Source of the DNA: Actinomycetota bacterium
GTDB lineage: Bacteria > Actinomycetota > Actinomycetes > S36-B12 > UBA5976
Direction: 5' to 3'
DNA: 10,900 nucleotides
Assembly (NCBI GenBank): GCA_017853815.1
Contig: JAFMIT010000051.1
Coordinates: 1 to 10,900 of the forward strand
Both the position numbers and the translations under genes were made by a program. This document shows positions 1-6,139 of this stretch, piece by piece. The notes beneath the pieces are model-generated. The model saw only the letters and a list, made by a program, of their open reading frames with translations. It did not search any database and was not told where the DNA came from. Each line of letters opens with the position of its first letter. The first letter of the stretch is position 1.

Positions 1-8
1 TGAGCAAA

Positions 9-112
9 GGGGCACAAGCAAGTCCGGGTTGTAGCCGATCGTCGATCGAAGCCACAAATCGTCGAGATTTGTGAGCCACTACCGAGGACCGACCTTGGGA
101 CATGCGTGCCCC
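9..112 (-). ncRNA. Probable Actino-pnp-type 5' leader RNA of a pnp gene beyond the window
   Basis: Seen: read on the minus strand, GGGGCAC (106-112) pairs perfectly with GTGCCCC (9-15). The stem can continue inward through GC (104-105 with 18-19) and TCC/GGA (98-100 with 23-25). Inside it, GTAG (79-82) pairs with CTAC (31-34) and encloses two hairpins: CACAAATC/GATTTGTG with a 5-nt loop (53-73) and CGATC/GATCG with a 3-nt loop (36-48). This is a compact branched RNA. Known: Actinobacteria carry a conserved structure, the Actino-pnp motif, in the 5' UTR of pnp, and pnp usually follows rpsO. Inference: the position directly after rpsO and its terminator, with a promoter just upstream, fits that motif, which may be an RNase target for PNPase autocontrol. 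I matched it by position and architecture, not against a covariance model. Confidence 0.6.
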
Positions 113-128
113 GCTGCGGATTGTTTCG

Positions 129-156
129 ATTATTAAGTTTGAGGTAAGTCTGCCAG
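129..156 (-). promoter_or_regulatory. Candidate promoter for the downstream pnp transcript
   Basis: On the minus strand, CTGGCA (151-156; four of six matches to TTGACA) and AATAAT (129-134; five of six to TATAAT) are separated by 16 bp. Transcription would start near 120-122, about ten bases before the outer stem of the folded leader at 9-112. The site lies between the rpsO terminator hairpin and that leader, where a separate pnp promoter would be expected. This is a by-eye match only. Confidence 0.45.
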
Positions 157-181
157 CGAGTGGTGACTCTTTTGTGGAGGT

Positions 182-217
182 GACGCGGAGAGCCAACGTG
201 AGTTTGCTCTCCGCGTC
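182..217 (-). terminator. Terminator-like hairpin after rpsO
   Basis: A perfect 12-bp GC-rich inverted repeat (GACGCGGAGAGC at 182-193, GCTCTCCGCGTC at 206-217) begins 17 nt after the rpsO stop codon. Past a single mismatch, three more pairs (195-197 with 202-204) close a 4-nt loop. No U-run follows on the coding strand (the next bases read ACCTCC). It could therefore be a U-less intrinsic terminator, as is common in high-GC bacteria, or an RNA-stabilising or processing hairpin as found between rpsO and pnp elsewhere. Confidence 0.7.
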
Positions 218-234
218 TTGACCACTAGGTGTAA

Positions 235-504
235 CTAGCGACGCAAGCCGAGCTTCTCGATCAACGCGCGGTAGCGGTTGATGTCGGTGTTCTGAAGGTA
301 CTTCAAAAGGCGACGACGACGACCAACAAGAAGCAACAGACCACGACGTGAGTGGTGATCATGCTTATGCGTCTTGAGGTGCTCAGTGAGGTGATTGATG
401 CGCTGGGTCAGGATTGCAACCTGGACCTCAGGGCTGCCGGTGTCACCCTCGGTACGAGCGTGCTCCGCAATCAAATCTTGCTTAGCGATGTTTTCAAGCG
501 ACAT
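235..504 (-). CDS. rpsO: 30S ribosomal protein S15
   Basis: Encodes an 89-residue protein, the usual length of bacterial S15. S15 is a primary-binding 30S protein that contacts the 16S rRNA central-domain three-way junction and forms an intersubunit bridge. The sequence shows the family hallmarks: the N-terminal helix, TGSPEVQVAILTQRI, the KTHKHDHHSRRGLL segment, the basic VGRRRRLLKYL stretch and the C-terminal YRALIEKLGLRR. The ATG at 504 is chosen because translation from it begins MSLENIAKQ and a GAGGAG Shine-Dalgarno (511-516) sits 6 nt upstream. The in-frame extension to 528 adds eight residues not typical of the family and would run through the Shine-Dalgarno. It follows ribF after a 133-nt leader and precedes a strong hairpin. 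The leader contains a stem that buries the Shine-Dalgarno, suggesting autoregulation. Confidence 0.97.
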   Translation of the reverse strand: MSLENIAKQDLIAEHARTEGDTGSPEVQVAILTQRINHLTEHLKTHKHDHHSRRGLLLLVGRRRRLLKYLQNTDINRYRALIEKLGLRR

Positions 505-512
505 GAATGTCT

Positions 513-540
513 CCTCGGGCGCGAACAATCCGCCACGAGG
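513..540 (-). promoter_or_regulatory. Stem-loop sequestering the rpsO Shine-Dalgarno (possible S15 autoregulatory site)
   Basis: On the minus strand, CCTCG (536-540) pairs with CGAGG (513-517) and GGCG (531-534) with CGCC (518-521). The result is a 9-bp stem with one bulged U (535) and a 9-nt loop. Its 3' arm contains GAGG of the GAGGAG Shine-Dalgarno (511-516). A competing hairpin, CCAC/GTGG with an outer TCC/GGA (529-547), uses the same 5' arm and would release the Shine-Dalgarno. Known: S15 represses its own mRNA through leaders that differ between bacterial phyla. The switch interpretation is inferred. Confidence 0.5.
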
Positions 541-603
541 TGGAGGACGGCTTCAAGAGCCATGTGACACGGATGGCAAGGCGCCCGCCTCGCTCACCGT
601 CTT

Positions 604-617
604 ACTGCGGTTGCAGT
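604..617 (-). other. Small hairpin at the start of the rpsO leader
   Basis: ACTGC (613-617) and GCAGT (604-608) form a 5-bp stem closed by a 4-nt AACC loop on the minus strand. It lies about 20 nt after the ribF stop codon and close to the predicted start of an rpsO-specific transcript. No U-run follows it, so it is not a convincing terminator. It may be part of the rpsO leader fold. Confidence 0.3.
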
Positions 618-623
618 GAGCTG

Positions 624-652
624 AGGGTACCGCGTGCTCAGGACAAGCCCAA
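624..652 (-). promoter_or_regulatory. Weak candidate promoter for rpsO at the ribF 3' end
   Basis: On the minus strand, TTGGGC (647-652) and TACCCT (624-629; a TANNNT-type -10) are spaced 17 bp apart and overlap the ribF stop. A transcript starting near 617 would carry a leader of about 110 nt before the rpsO ATG, including the Shine-Dalgarno-sequestering stem. The -35 match is poor (three of six), so this is tentative. Confidence 0.3.
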
Positions 653-1525
653 AATCCGCTCAGTCGTGCGAACATCGTCCCGCATGGCGGAAATCAGGGC
701 GTCGAGCGACTCGAACGCCCTCATGGAACGGACTTGTTGAACAAAATCCACGCTCAAAACTTGGTCATACAGGTCAAGATCTGTCTCGTGAAGCGCATAC
801 GCCTCAACAACTCGGCCAGCCACGTCGTTGAAGGTCGGATTGGTTCCCACAGAGATTGCAGCTGGCCAGCGCTGGTTTCCTGTACTCATCCAGCCTGCGT
901 ACACCCCGTCGAGAGGAATCGCCTGAGGGAAGTCGAGATGCAGGTTCGCGGTCGGGAAACCGAGCTCCCTCCCCCGCTGAAAACCACGGACGACCGTGCC
1001 TTCGAGTCGGTGCGGGCGGCTGAGAAGTTCTGAAGCGAGCCCGAGGTCTCCGGAAGTTACGAGTTCGCGAATTCGGGTGGACGACACCCGCCCACCATGA
1101 GCATTGATCTGTTCCACCTCGTCGACGTGAATGCCAGCGTCGCGGAGAGTCTGGGCGTTGCCGGCAGCACCTTTGCCGAAGCGGAAGCCTTTTCCGACCA
1201 CGACATGGGTCGCGCCGAGTTCGGCTTTGAGAACAGAGTGAATGAACAGTTCTGGCGACTGCGCTGCACGCTCCGCATCGAAGGTGCATACGTATACGTC
1301 GTGCATGCCAGCTTCTCGAAGTAACTCGACTCGGCGCTCAACGCTCACCAGAAGATCAACCTTCATCCCGCGCACCACAGTCATCGGGTGCGGATTGAAA
1401 GTGAGCGCGCGAGGAAGCAGTCCGTGTTCCGCTGCCACGGCGCAGGTCTGCGTCGTCAGTGCTTGGTGTCCAAGATGGACGCCATCAAAAACGCCAAGTG
1501 CTACCACCGAATGCTGTGCAGTCAT
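638..1525 (-). CDS. ribF: Bifunctional riboflavin kinase / FAD synthetase
   Basis: Phosphorylates riboflavin to FMN and adenylates FMN to FAD in the cytoplasm. The 295-residue length is close to the usual family size. The N-terminal nucleotidyltransferase domain (about 5-165) shows GVFDGVHLGH (11-20), FNPHP (43-47), a VVVGKGFRFGKG block (108-119) and SSTRIRELV (148-156). The C-terminal flavokinase domain (about 170-295) shows GTVVRGFQRGRELGFPTANL (176-195), then DGVYAGW, SVGTNPTF and an acidic C-terminal helix. The ATG at 1525 lies 4 nt after the truB stop, with no strong Shine-Dalgarno, so translational coupling to truB is likely. The longer in-frame reading to 1624 lies inside truB and adds residues before the conserved first strand, so it was rejected. 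truB-ribF-rpsO is a common bacterial gene order. Confidence 0.95.
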   Translation of the reverse strand: MTAQHSVVALGVFDGVHLGHQALTTQTCAVAAEHGLLPRALTFNPHPMTVVRGMKVDLLVSVERRVELLREAGMHDVYVCTFDAERAAQSPELFIHSVLKAELGATHVVVGKGFRFGKGAAGNAQTLRDAGIHVDEVEQINAHGGRVSSTRIRELVTSGDLGLASELLSRPHRLEGTVVRGFQRGRELGFPTANLHLDFPQAIPLDGVYAGWMSTGNQRWPAAISVGTNPTFNDVAGRVVEAYALHETDLDLYDQVLSVDFVQQVRSMRAFESLDALISAMRDDVRTTERILGLS

Positions 1526-1529
1526 GGTG

Positions 1530-2414
1530 TCAGTCTGCCAAACCCTGGTTAAAAACTGAGTGATACCGCAACTGACCCTCGGCCTCATAGCCGATTGCCA
1601 AGAGCTGGTCGTTGGATTCATCAATCACCATGACAGGACCCTCCACCGACGGGCCCGTCCAGGTCACATTCAGGCCATTGAAAATCTTGGGTACAAGCGC
1701 ATGATCGACGTGCAGTTCTGACATGAACGCAGTGAGCGCGGTGCGCAATGGAATTGGTCGGAGATCTGGCTCATCCCACTGATGCGCATCCGCAAGGGTG
1801 TAGCCGCACGCGTGTGTCCGCCGGAGGCTGGTGAGATGACCGCCGACTCCGAGTACTTCTCCGAGGTCCCGAGCGATGGCGCGGATATAGGTGCCTGAGC
1901 TGCAGGTGACCGTGACGGTGACTGCAATCGTTTCTTCAGAGCGTTCTATCCCGTGCACGTCAATCGAAAAGATGGTGACCCGCCGTGATTTCAGTTCCAC
2001 CTGTTCGCCAGCCCGAACTAAGTCGTAGGCGCGTTTGCCATCGACCTTGATTGCCGACACTGATGACGGAACTTGATCGATGTTGCCAACAAAAGTCGAA
2101 AGTTGCTCGCGAATCTGTTCGTCAGTGATCTGAGAAGCATCCGTGCGCATCAGGACATCGCCTTCAGCATCATCGGTGTGCGTCGAGACGCCTAGGCAGA
2201 TTGTCGCGTCGTAGGTTTTGCTGGCAGCACTGATGAATTGGAGTGCCTTAGTACCCGCTTCGACGCCAATGATGAGAAGGCCGGTGGCCATCGGATCCAA
2301 CGTTCCGCCATGGCCCACCCGCTTGGTCTTGCACACCTTGCGCAGCTTGGCGACGACATCGTGTGAGGTCATGCCGGCTGGCTTATCGATGATGAGCAGA
2401 CCAGAAGTGCTCAT
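1530..2414 (-). CDS. truB: tRNA pseudouridine(55) synthase
   Basis: Isomerises U55 in the T-loop of tRNAs to pseudouridine. The protein has 294 residues, normal for bacterial TruB. It begins with SGLLIIDKPAGMTSHDVV, followed by KRVGHGGTLDPMATGLL, where D40 in the TLDP motif is the expected catalytic aspartate. Further blocks are the KTYDATICLGVSTHTDDAEG region, VPSSVSAIKVDGKRAYDLVRAG and CSSGTYIRAIARDLG, all characteristic of the family. The C-terminal part (about 230-294) is more divergent, as expected for the variable extension. The ATG overlaps the rbfA stop codon as ATGA, so the two are very probably translationally coupled. In many actinobacteria an nrnA-type DHH phosphoesterase lies between rbfA and truB; here it is absent. 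Confidence 0.96.
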   Translation of the reverse strand: MSTSGLLIIDKPAGMTSHDVVAKLRKVCKTKRVGHGGTLDPMATGLLIIGVEAGTKALQFISAASKTYDATICLGVSTHTDDAEGDVLMRTDASQITDEQIREQLSTFVGNIDQVPSSVSAIKVDGKRAYDLVRAGEQVELKSRRVTIFSIDVHGIERSEETIAVTVTVTCSSGTYIRAIARDLGEVLGVGGHLTSLRRTHACGYTLADAHQWDEPDLRPIPLRTALTAFMSELHVDHALVPKIFNGLNVTWTGPSVEGPVMVIDESNDQLLAIGYEAEGQLRYHSVFNQGLAD

Positions 2415-2848
2415 TGAGCGTCTGTCTCAGCTTCGGGTTTCTTGTAGGGATCAGCTTCGCCTGCGAACGCTGCACCTTCGGCCTGTGCGTGCACGGCTTC
2501 GTCTGCTGCGGCCGCTTTTTGGAGAAGCTCATCGATATGAGCTGCGTTCTCTGGCAGCGCATCGAGAATGAAAGTCAACGAAGGCGTGTGCTTGAGACCA
2601 AGTCGCTTGCCCATCTCGCTGCGGATAACTCCGCGAGCTGAGTTCAGAGCAGTCATCGTGTCTTCGCGCGCTTGGTCATCACCATAGACAGTGAAGAACA
2701 CCGTCGCTTCACGCAAATCTGCAGTCAGTCGAGCGGCGGTAAAGGTGACGAAACCAATGCGCGGATCTTTGATGCGCATTTCGACGGCTTCAGCCACGAT
2801 CACCAGAATCCGTTCAGCAATCTGTCGGGCCCGTGCTGCGTCTGCCAT
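2411..2848 (-). CDS. rbfA: Ribosome-binding factor A
   Basis: A KH-fold 30S maturation factor that helps process the 16S rRNA 5' end and is associated with cold adaptation. The chosen reading is 145 residues: ATG at 2848, preceded by an AGGAAGGTGA Shine-Dalgarno. The in-frame extension to 2893 adds 15 residues that would be encoded by the intergenic hairpin region, so it was rejected. Family signs are the N-terminal ADAARARQIAERI, KDPRIGFVTFTAARLTADLREATVFFTVYG and the RSEMGKRLGLKHTPSLTFILD block. The C-terminal 35 or so residues are Ala/Glu-rich and probably disordered, as in other actinobacterial RbfA. The last four bases overlap truB. It follows infB directly; the DUF503 (ylxP) gene often found between them in actinobacteria is missing. 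Confidence 0.95.
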   Translation of the reverse strand: MADAARARQIAERILVIVAEAVEMRIKDPRIGFVTFTAARLTADLREATVFFTVYGDDQAREDTMTALNSARGVIRSEMGKRLGLKHTPSLTFILDALPENAAHIDELLQKAAAADEAVHAQAEGAAFAGEADPYKKPEAETDAQ

Positions 2849-2866
2849 GTGATTCACCTTCCTGTG

Positions 2867-2899
2867 AGTAAGGGTGGCAACTTTCGCTGCCACCCCACT
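2867..2899 (-). other. GAAA-tetraloop hairpin between infB and rbfA
   Basis: On the minus strand, GGGTGGCA (2888-2895) pairs with TGCCACCC (2872-2879). Two further pairs, G-U and C-G, close a GAAA (GNRA) tetraloop, giving 10 bp. After a G-U pair and a bulged U (2870), three outer pairs (2897-2899 with 2867-2869) extend the helix to 14 bp. It sits about 30 nt after the infB stop and about 20 nt before the rbfA ATG, leaving the rbfA Shine-Dalgarno free. With no U-run behind it, an RNA processing or stabilising element or an attenuator is as likely as a terminator. Confidence 0.55.
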
Positions 2900-2932
2900 G
2901 ACTCATCTATGAACTTGAGTTCGGTGATGAAA

Positions 2933-5731
2933 TTAAGCGCGTGGCTTTTCTTTCATTTCCCATGTCTCAATAACGTCGCCGACCTTGATGTCGTTGAAGC
3001 TGCCGAGACCAATCCCGCACTCAAAGCCCTCTCGGACTTCGGTGGCATCATCCTTGAATCGACGTAGCGATTCGATGGACAGGTTGTCGGCCGCAACGAT
3101 GCCATCGCGCACCAGGCGAGCCTTGGTGTTGCGCTTGATCGTGCCACTGCGAACCAACGTACCTGCGATGGTGCCAAACTTCGAAGACTTGAAGACTTCG
3201 CGCACTTCTGCGGTACCGAGTTCGACTTCTTCATATTCAGGCTTGAGCATGCCCTTGAGCGCCTGCTCCACTTCGTCGATTGCCGAGTAGATTACCGAGT
3301 AGAAGCGGATTTCGACGCCTTCGCGGTCAGCAAGGTCACGGACCTGACCTTCCGGACGAACGTTGAAGCCGATGACGATTGCTTCAGACGCGGCAGCCAA
3401 CGTGACGTCGCTCTGGTTGATCGCACCAACACCGCGGTGGATAACTCGCAGAGCAACTTCTTCGTTGCCAATGTCAATCTTGAGCAAGGCATCTTCGAGA
3501 GCTTCCACCGAACCGGAAACGTCACCCTTGAGGATGAGCTTGAGTTCTTGAACTTCGCCCTTCTCAACCGATGCCAAGAAGTCCTCGAGAGTGCGACGTG
3601 CGCGACGCTTAGCAAGCTGAGCGTTACGTTCACGAGCGGCGCGAGTCTGAGCGATCTGACGAGCGATGCGGTCTTCTGCAACGACAAGGAACGAGTCGCC
3701 AGCGCCAGGAACTGCGGTGAGACCGAGAACCTGAACGGCGCGAGATGGTGGGGCCTCATCGAGCGGTTGACCATTTTCGTCGAGCATTGCGCGGACGCGA
3801 CCGTAGGCCTCGCCAGCAACAATCGAATCACCAGGGCGCAGCGTTCCGCGCTGAACCAGAACTGTGGCAACAGGACCACGACCACGGTCAAGGTGCGCTT
3901 CGATTGCAACACCTTGAGCGTCAGCGGTGGGATTCGCGCGCAAGTCGATGGCAGCGTCTGCGGTGAGCAAAACTGCATCGAGCAACGCAGCAATGCCATC
4001 GCCACGACGGGCAGAAACATCAACGAACATCACGTCGCCGCCGAACTCTTCGGCAACAAGGCCGTATTCGGTCAGCTGGGTGCGAACCTTGAGTGGATCT
4101 GCGCCTTCCTTATCGATCTTGTTAACCGCAACCACAATCGGAACGTCCGCCGCTTGAGCATGGTTAAGAGCCTCGATGGTTTGTGGCTTCACGCCATCAT
4201 CAGCCGCGACGACAAGAACGGCGATGTCCGTGACCTTCGCACCACGGGCACGCATCGCGGTAAACGCTTCGTGACCTGGAGTATCGATGAACGTGAGAGC
4301 GCGATCGATACCTTCGTGTGGCGTGATGACCTGGTAAGCGCCGATGTGCTGCGTGATGCCACCAGCTTCACCAGCGACAACGTTGGTGTTGCGGATTGCA
4401 TCGAGCAAGCGGGTCTTACCGTGATCGACGTGACCCATCACGGTGACAACCGGTGGACGAGGTGCAAGATCTTCATCCTCGAAGTCAGCTTCGCCGAATT
4501 CAAGATCGAACGACTCGAGCAATTCGCGGTCTTCGTCTTCTGGCGAAACAACTTCAACTTCGTACTGCAGTTCACTGCCAAGAAGTTTCAGGGTGTCGTC
4601 GTCGACCGACTGCGTTGCGTTGACCATCTCGCCGAGCTTGAACATGATGGTCACGAGTGCTGCTGGATTTGCGCCAATCTTTTCAGCGAAGTCCGTGAGT
4701 GACGCACCTCGAGGCAAGCGCACAGTGGCACCTGCACCGAGCTGAATCTGGATGCCACCAAGAATTGGTGCTGCAAGGTTGTCGAACTCTTGACGACGCG
4801 TGCGCTTTGACTTCTTGGCCTTGGAATTCTTTCCGCCGCCGCGACCGAAAGCACCCGCTGCTTGACCGCGACCACCTGTGGTACCTGGGCGTGCCGGACC
4901 TCCACCTGCTGGGGCGCCGCCACCAGCAAAGCCACCGCCACCGCCTGGACGGTTGCCGCCGAAGCCGCCACCACCTGCAGGACGTGGACCGCCGAAGCCG
5001 CCTGGACGACCCGGACCGCCGGCACCCGCTGGGCGACCTGCGCCACCAGGACCACCTGGGCGCCCTGCGCCACCAGCACCGCCGGGGCCGCCTGGACGAC
5101 CTGCACCCTGAGGACGCACACCGCCGCCAAGAGGTCCGCGAGGACGTGGAGGCATGGCGCCTGGGTTTGGACGTGGACCAGCAGTGCCAGCACCACCGCG
5201 ACCGCCTTCGCGGTCACCTGTGGCAAATGGATTGTTACCAGGACGAGGTGCGCGGCCCATGCCTGCACCGGCGCCTGAAAATGGATTATTGCCCGGGCGT
5301 GGTCCACCTGGACGAGGAGGCATGCTGCCTGGATTCGAGCCAGACGCTGGGCCTGAGGCTGGGCCTGGCTTCTTCTCAGCAGCGGGAGCAGGCGCGAAGA
5401 TCGCAGGCGTTGCACCGCTTGGGGCATCGCCTGACGATTCAGCTGGCTTGCTTGGAGGCTGCAGCTCTGGCGCGACTGGAGCTGAATCGGCAGGTGCCTC
5501 ATCAACCGGCTTCGCTGCGGCCTTCTTGGCTACCTTTTTGGCAGGCGCAGGCGCAGCTTCAGTCTGCGCGGCAGGCGCAGGGAATGCAGCACGAAGTTTT
5601 CGCGCTACTGGAGCTTCAATGGATGAAGAGGCACCCTTAACGAACTCACCGATTTCGGCAAGCTTGGTGACTACTTCTTTGCTATCGACACCGAGCTCTT
5701 TAGCGAGCTCGTAGATCCGGACCTTGGACAA
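2933..5731 (-). CDS. infB: Translation initiation factor IF-2
   Basis: GTPase that places formyl-Met-tRNA on the 30S subunit and promotes subunit joining. The protein has 932 residues, long compared with E. coli (890) but typical of actinobacteria. Order: IF2_N domain (1-50, MSKVRIYELAKELGV); an Ala/Pro/Lys stretch (51-120); a Gly/Pro/Arg-rich linker (about 135-300); a basic KNSKAKKSKRTRRQEFDNL block (301-319); a second IF2_N-like region (about 335-395); the G domain with GHVDHGKT (433-440), DTPGHEAF (483-490) and NKID (537-540); then the beta-barrel and C-terminal fMet-tRNA-binding domains. The start codon is TTG at 5731, supported by an AAGGAAG Shine-Dalgarno (5737-5743) five bases upstream and by the canonical MSKVRIYELA start. 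It is preceded by a 112-nt gap with hairpins and followed by a GAAA-loop hairpin. Confidence 0.97.
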   Translation of the reverse strand: MSKVRIYELAKELGVDSKEVVTKLAEIGEFVKGASSSIEAPVARKLRAAFPAPAAQTEAAPAPAKKVAKKAAAKPVDEAPADSAPVAPELQPPSKPAESSGDAPSGATPAIFAPAPAAEKKPGPASGPASGSNPGSMPPRPGGPRPGNNPFSGAGAGMGRAPRPGNNPFATGDREGGRGGAGTAGPRPNPGAMPPRPRGPLGGGVRPQGAGRPGGPGGAGGAGRPGGPGGAGRPAGAGGPGRPGGFGGPRPAGGGGFGGNRPGGGGGFAGGGAPAGGGPARPGTTGGRGQAAGAFGRGGGKNSKAKKSKRTRRQEFDNLAAPILGGIQIQLGAGATVRLPRGASLTDFAEKIGANPAALVTIMFKLGEMVNATQSVDDDTLKLLGSELQYEVEVVSPEDEDRELLESFDLEFGEADFEDEDLAPRPPVVTVMGHVDHGKTRLLDAIRNTNVVAGEAGGITQHIGAYQVITPHEGIDRALTFIDTPGHEAFTAMRARGAKVTDIAVLVVAADDGVKPQTIEALNHAQAADVPIVVAVNKIDKEGADPLKVRTQLTEYGLVAEEFGGDVMFVDVSARRGDGIAALLDAVLLTADAAIDLRANPTADAQGVAIEAHLDRGRGPVATVLVQRGTLRPGDSIVAGEAYGRVRAMLDENGQPLDEAPPSRAVQVLGLTAVPGAGDSFLVVAEDRIARQIAQTRAARERNAQLAKRRARRTLEDFLASVEKGEVQELKLILKGDVSGSVEALEDALLKIDIGNEEVALRVIHRGVGAINQSDVTLAAASEAIVIGFNVRPEGQVRDLADREGVEIRFYSVIYSAIDEVEQALKGMLKPEYEEVELGTAEVREVFKSSKFGTIAGTLVRSGTIKRNTKARLVRDGIVAADNLSIESLRRFKDDATEVREGFECGIGLGSFNDIKVGDVIETWEMKEKPRA
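4832..5329 (-). repeat. Low-complexity Gly/Pro/Arg-rich segment within infB
   Basis: Codons 135-300 encode an imperfectly repetitive linker of GRPGGPGGAG-like units and GGGGFGGNRPGGGGGFAGGG, preceded by two copies of PRPGNNPF (145-152 and 163-170). The DNA is correspondingly repetitive and GC-rich. Such linkers are known in actinobacterial IF2 and are presumably disordered. They also create long spurious open frames on the opposite strand. Confidence 0.85.
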
Positions 5732-5748
5732 TGTTTCTTCCTTGTTAT

Positions 5749-5781
5749 GCCCGGATCTCTAGGTACGACTAGATCCCGGGC
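5749..5781 (-). other. Bulged hairpin just upstream of infB
   Basis: On the minus strand, GCCC/GGGC, GGATC/GATCC and TAG/CTA pair in succession, with a 1-nt and a 2-nt bulge and a 6-nt loop, giving 12 pairs in 33 nt. The helix ends six bases before the AAGGAAG Shine-Dalgarno of infB, which stays free. There is no adjacent U-run. It could be an RNA processing site or stabiliser of the infB mRNA segment; function is inferred only from position. Confidence 0.45.
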
Positions 5782-5790
5782 GCTGGGGTA

Positions 5791-5813
5791 AGCGCGGTCG
5801 GCTTGACCGTGCT
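5791..5813 (-). other. Second hairpin in the ylxR-infB gap
   Basis: On the minus strand, CGGTC (5805-5809) pairs with GACCG (5795-5799) around a 5-nt AAGCC loop, and AGC/GCT extend it past an A/C mismatch. It lies about 30 nt after the ylxR stop. A shorter CGGG/CCCG hairpin (5828-5843) directly follows the stop codon. Together they make this short gap unusually structured, but none has a U-run typical of an intrinsic terminator. Confidence 0.35.
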
Positions 5814-5843
5814 CATTTGGCACTCATCGGGTTTTCATTCCCG

Positions 5844-6134
5844 TCACGCTCCATTTGGAGTAGGACTACTTGGGTTAATCAGACTGTTCCAGCCGGCTGG
5901 CAGCTCCGCCTCAGCAAGATTCCGCCGAAATGATCGGTTGAATGCTCGCCGTTGGATGGCGATCTGCCCGCATTCTGAGCGCGGATGCAGATAAGCACCG
6001 CGACCAGGCAGTCGTCGATCGCTATCGAGGATGAGTTTTCCGTCCATAACGACCAGCCGAACGAGGTCAGTCTGTGCTGTTACCTCACGGCAGCCAGCAC
6101 ACGTGCGCAGCGGCTTTGGGATATCAGCAGGCAC
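5844..6134 (-). CDS. ylxR: YlxR family (DUF448) RNA-binding protein
   Basis: A small protein of 96 residues belonging to the YlxR/DUF448 family, found in nusA-infB operons of many bacteria and described as RNA-binding; YlxR has also been linked to RNase P and to expression control. The signature is visible: RTCAGCR with C12 and C15, then RLPGRGAYLHP (41-51), a further C55 and the basic AIQRRAFNRSFRRNL helix. The start is a GTG at 6134, 5 nt after the nusA stop codon, with GGAG about eight bases upstream (inside the nusA 3' end). Only this start leaves room before the RTCAGCR motif. The last 20 or so residues are not conserved by eye. It is tightly coupled to nusA and separated from infB by a structured 112-nt gap. 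Confidence 0.9.
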   Translation of the reverse strand: MPADIPKPLRTCAGCREVTAQTDLVRLVVMDGKLILDSDRRLPGRGAYLHPRSECGQIAIQRRAFNRSFRRNLAEAELPAGWNSLINPSSPTPNGA

Positions 6135-6139
6135 GAATG

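Noticed and set aside
158..173. GAGT/ACTC mini-hairpin followed by TTTT on the plus strand
   Set aside because: Only 4 bp, and there is no plus-strand gene for it to terminate; likely chance.
638..1624. Longer ribF reading starting inside truB
   Set aside because: The extra 33 residues overlap truB by about 95 bases and are not RibF-like; the ATG at 1525 gives the expected N-terminus next to the truB stop.
2411..2893. Longer rbfA reading starting at 2893
   Set aside because: The added residues come from the intergenic hairpin; the ATG at 2848 has a strong Shine-Dalgarno and gives the expected start.
3437..4702. A 421-codon open frame on the plus strand opposite infB
   Set aside because: It lies entirely antisense to the conserved G and C-terminal domains of IF2, has no family resemblance and has composition expected of a reverse-strand shadow.
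4651..5714. Several long plus- and minus-strand frames over the IF2 linker, including Pro/Gly- and Ala/Val/Gln-rich ones
   Set aside because: The GC-rich repetitive linker keeps other frames free of stops. Their repetitive composition mirrors the infB repeats and no start signals or domains support them.
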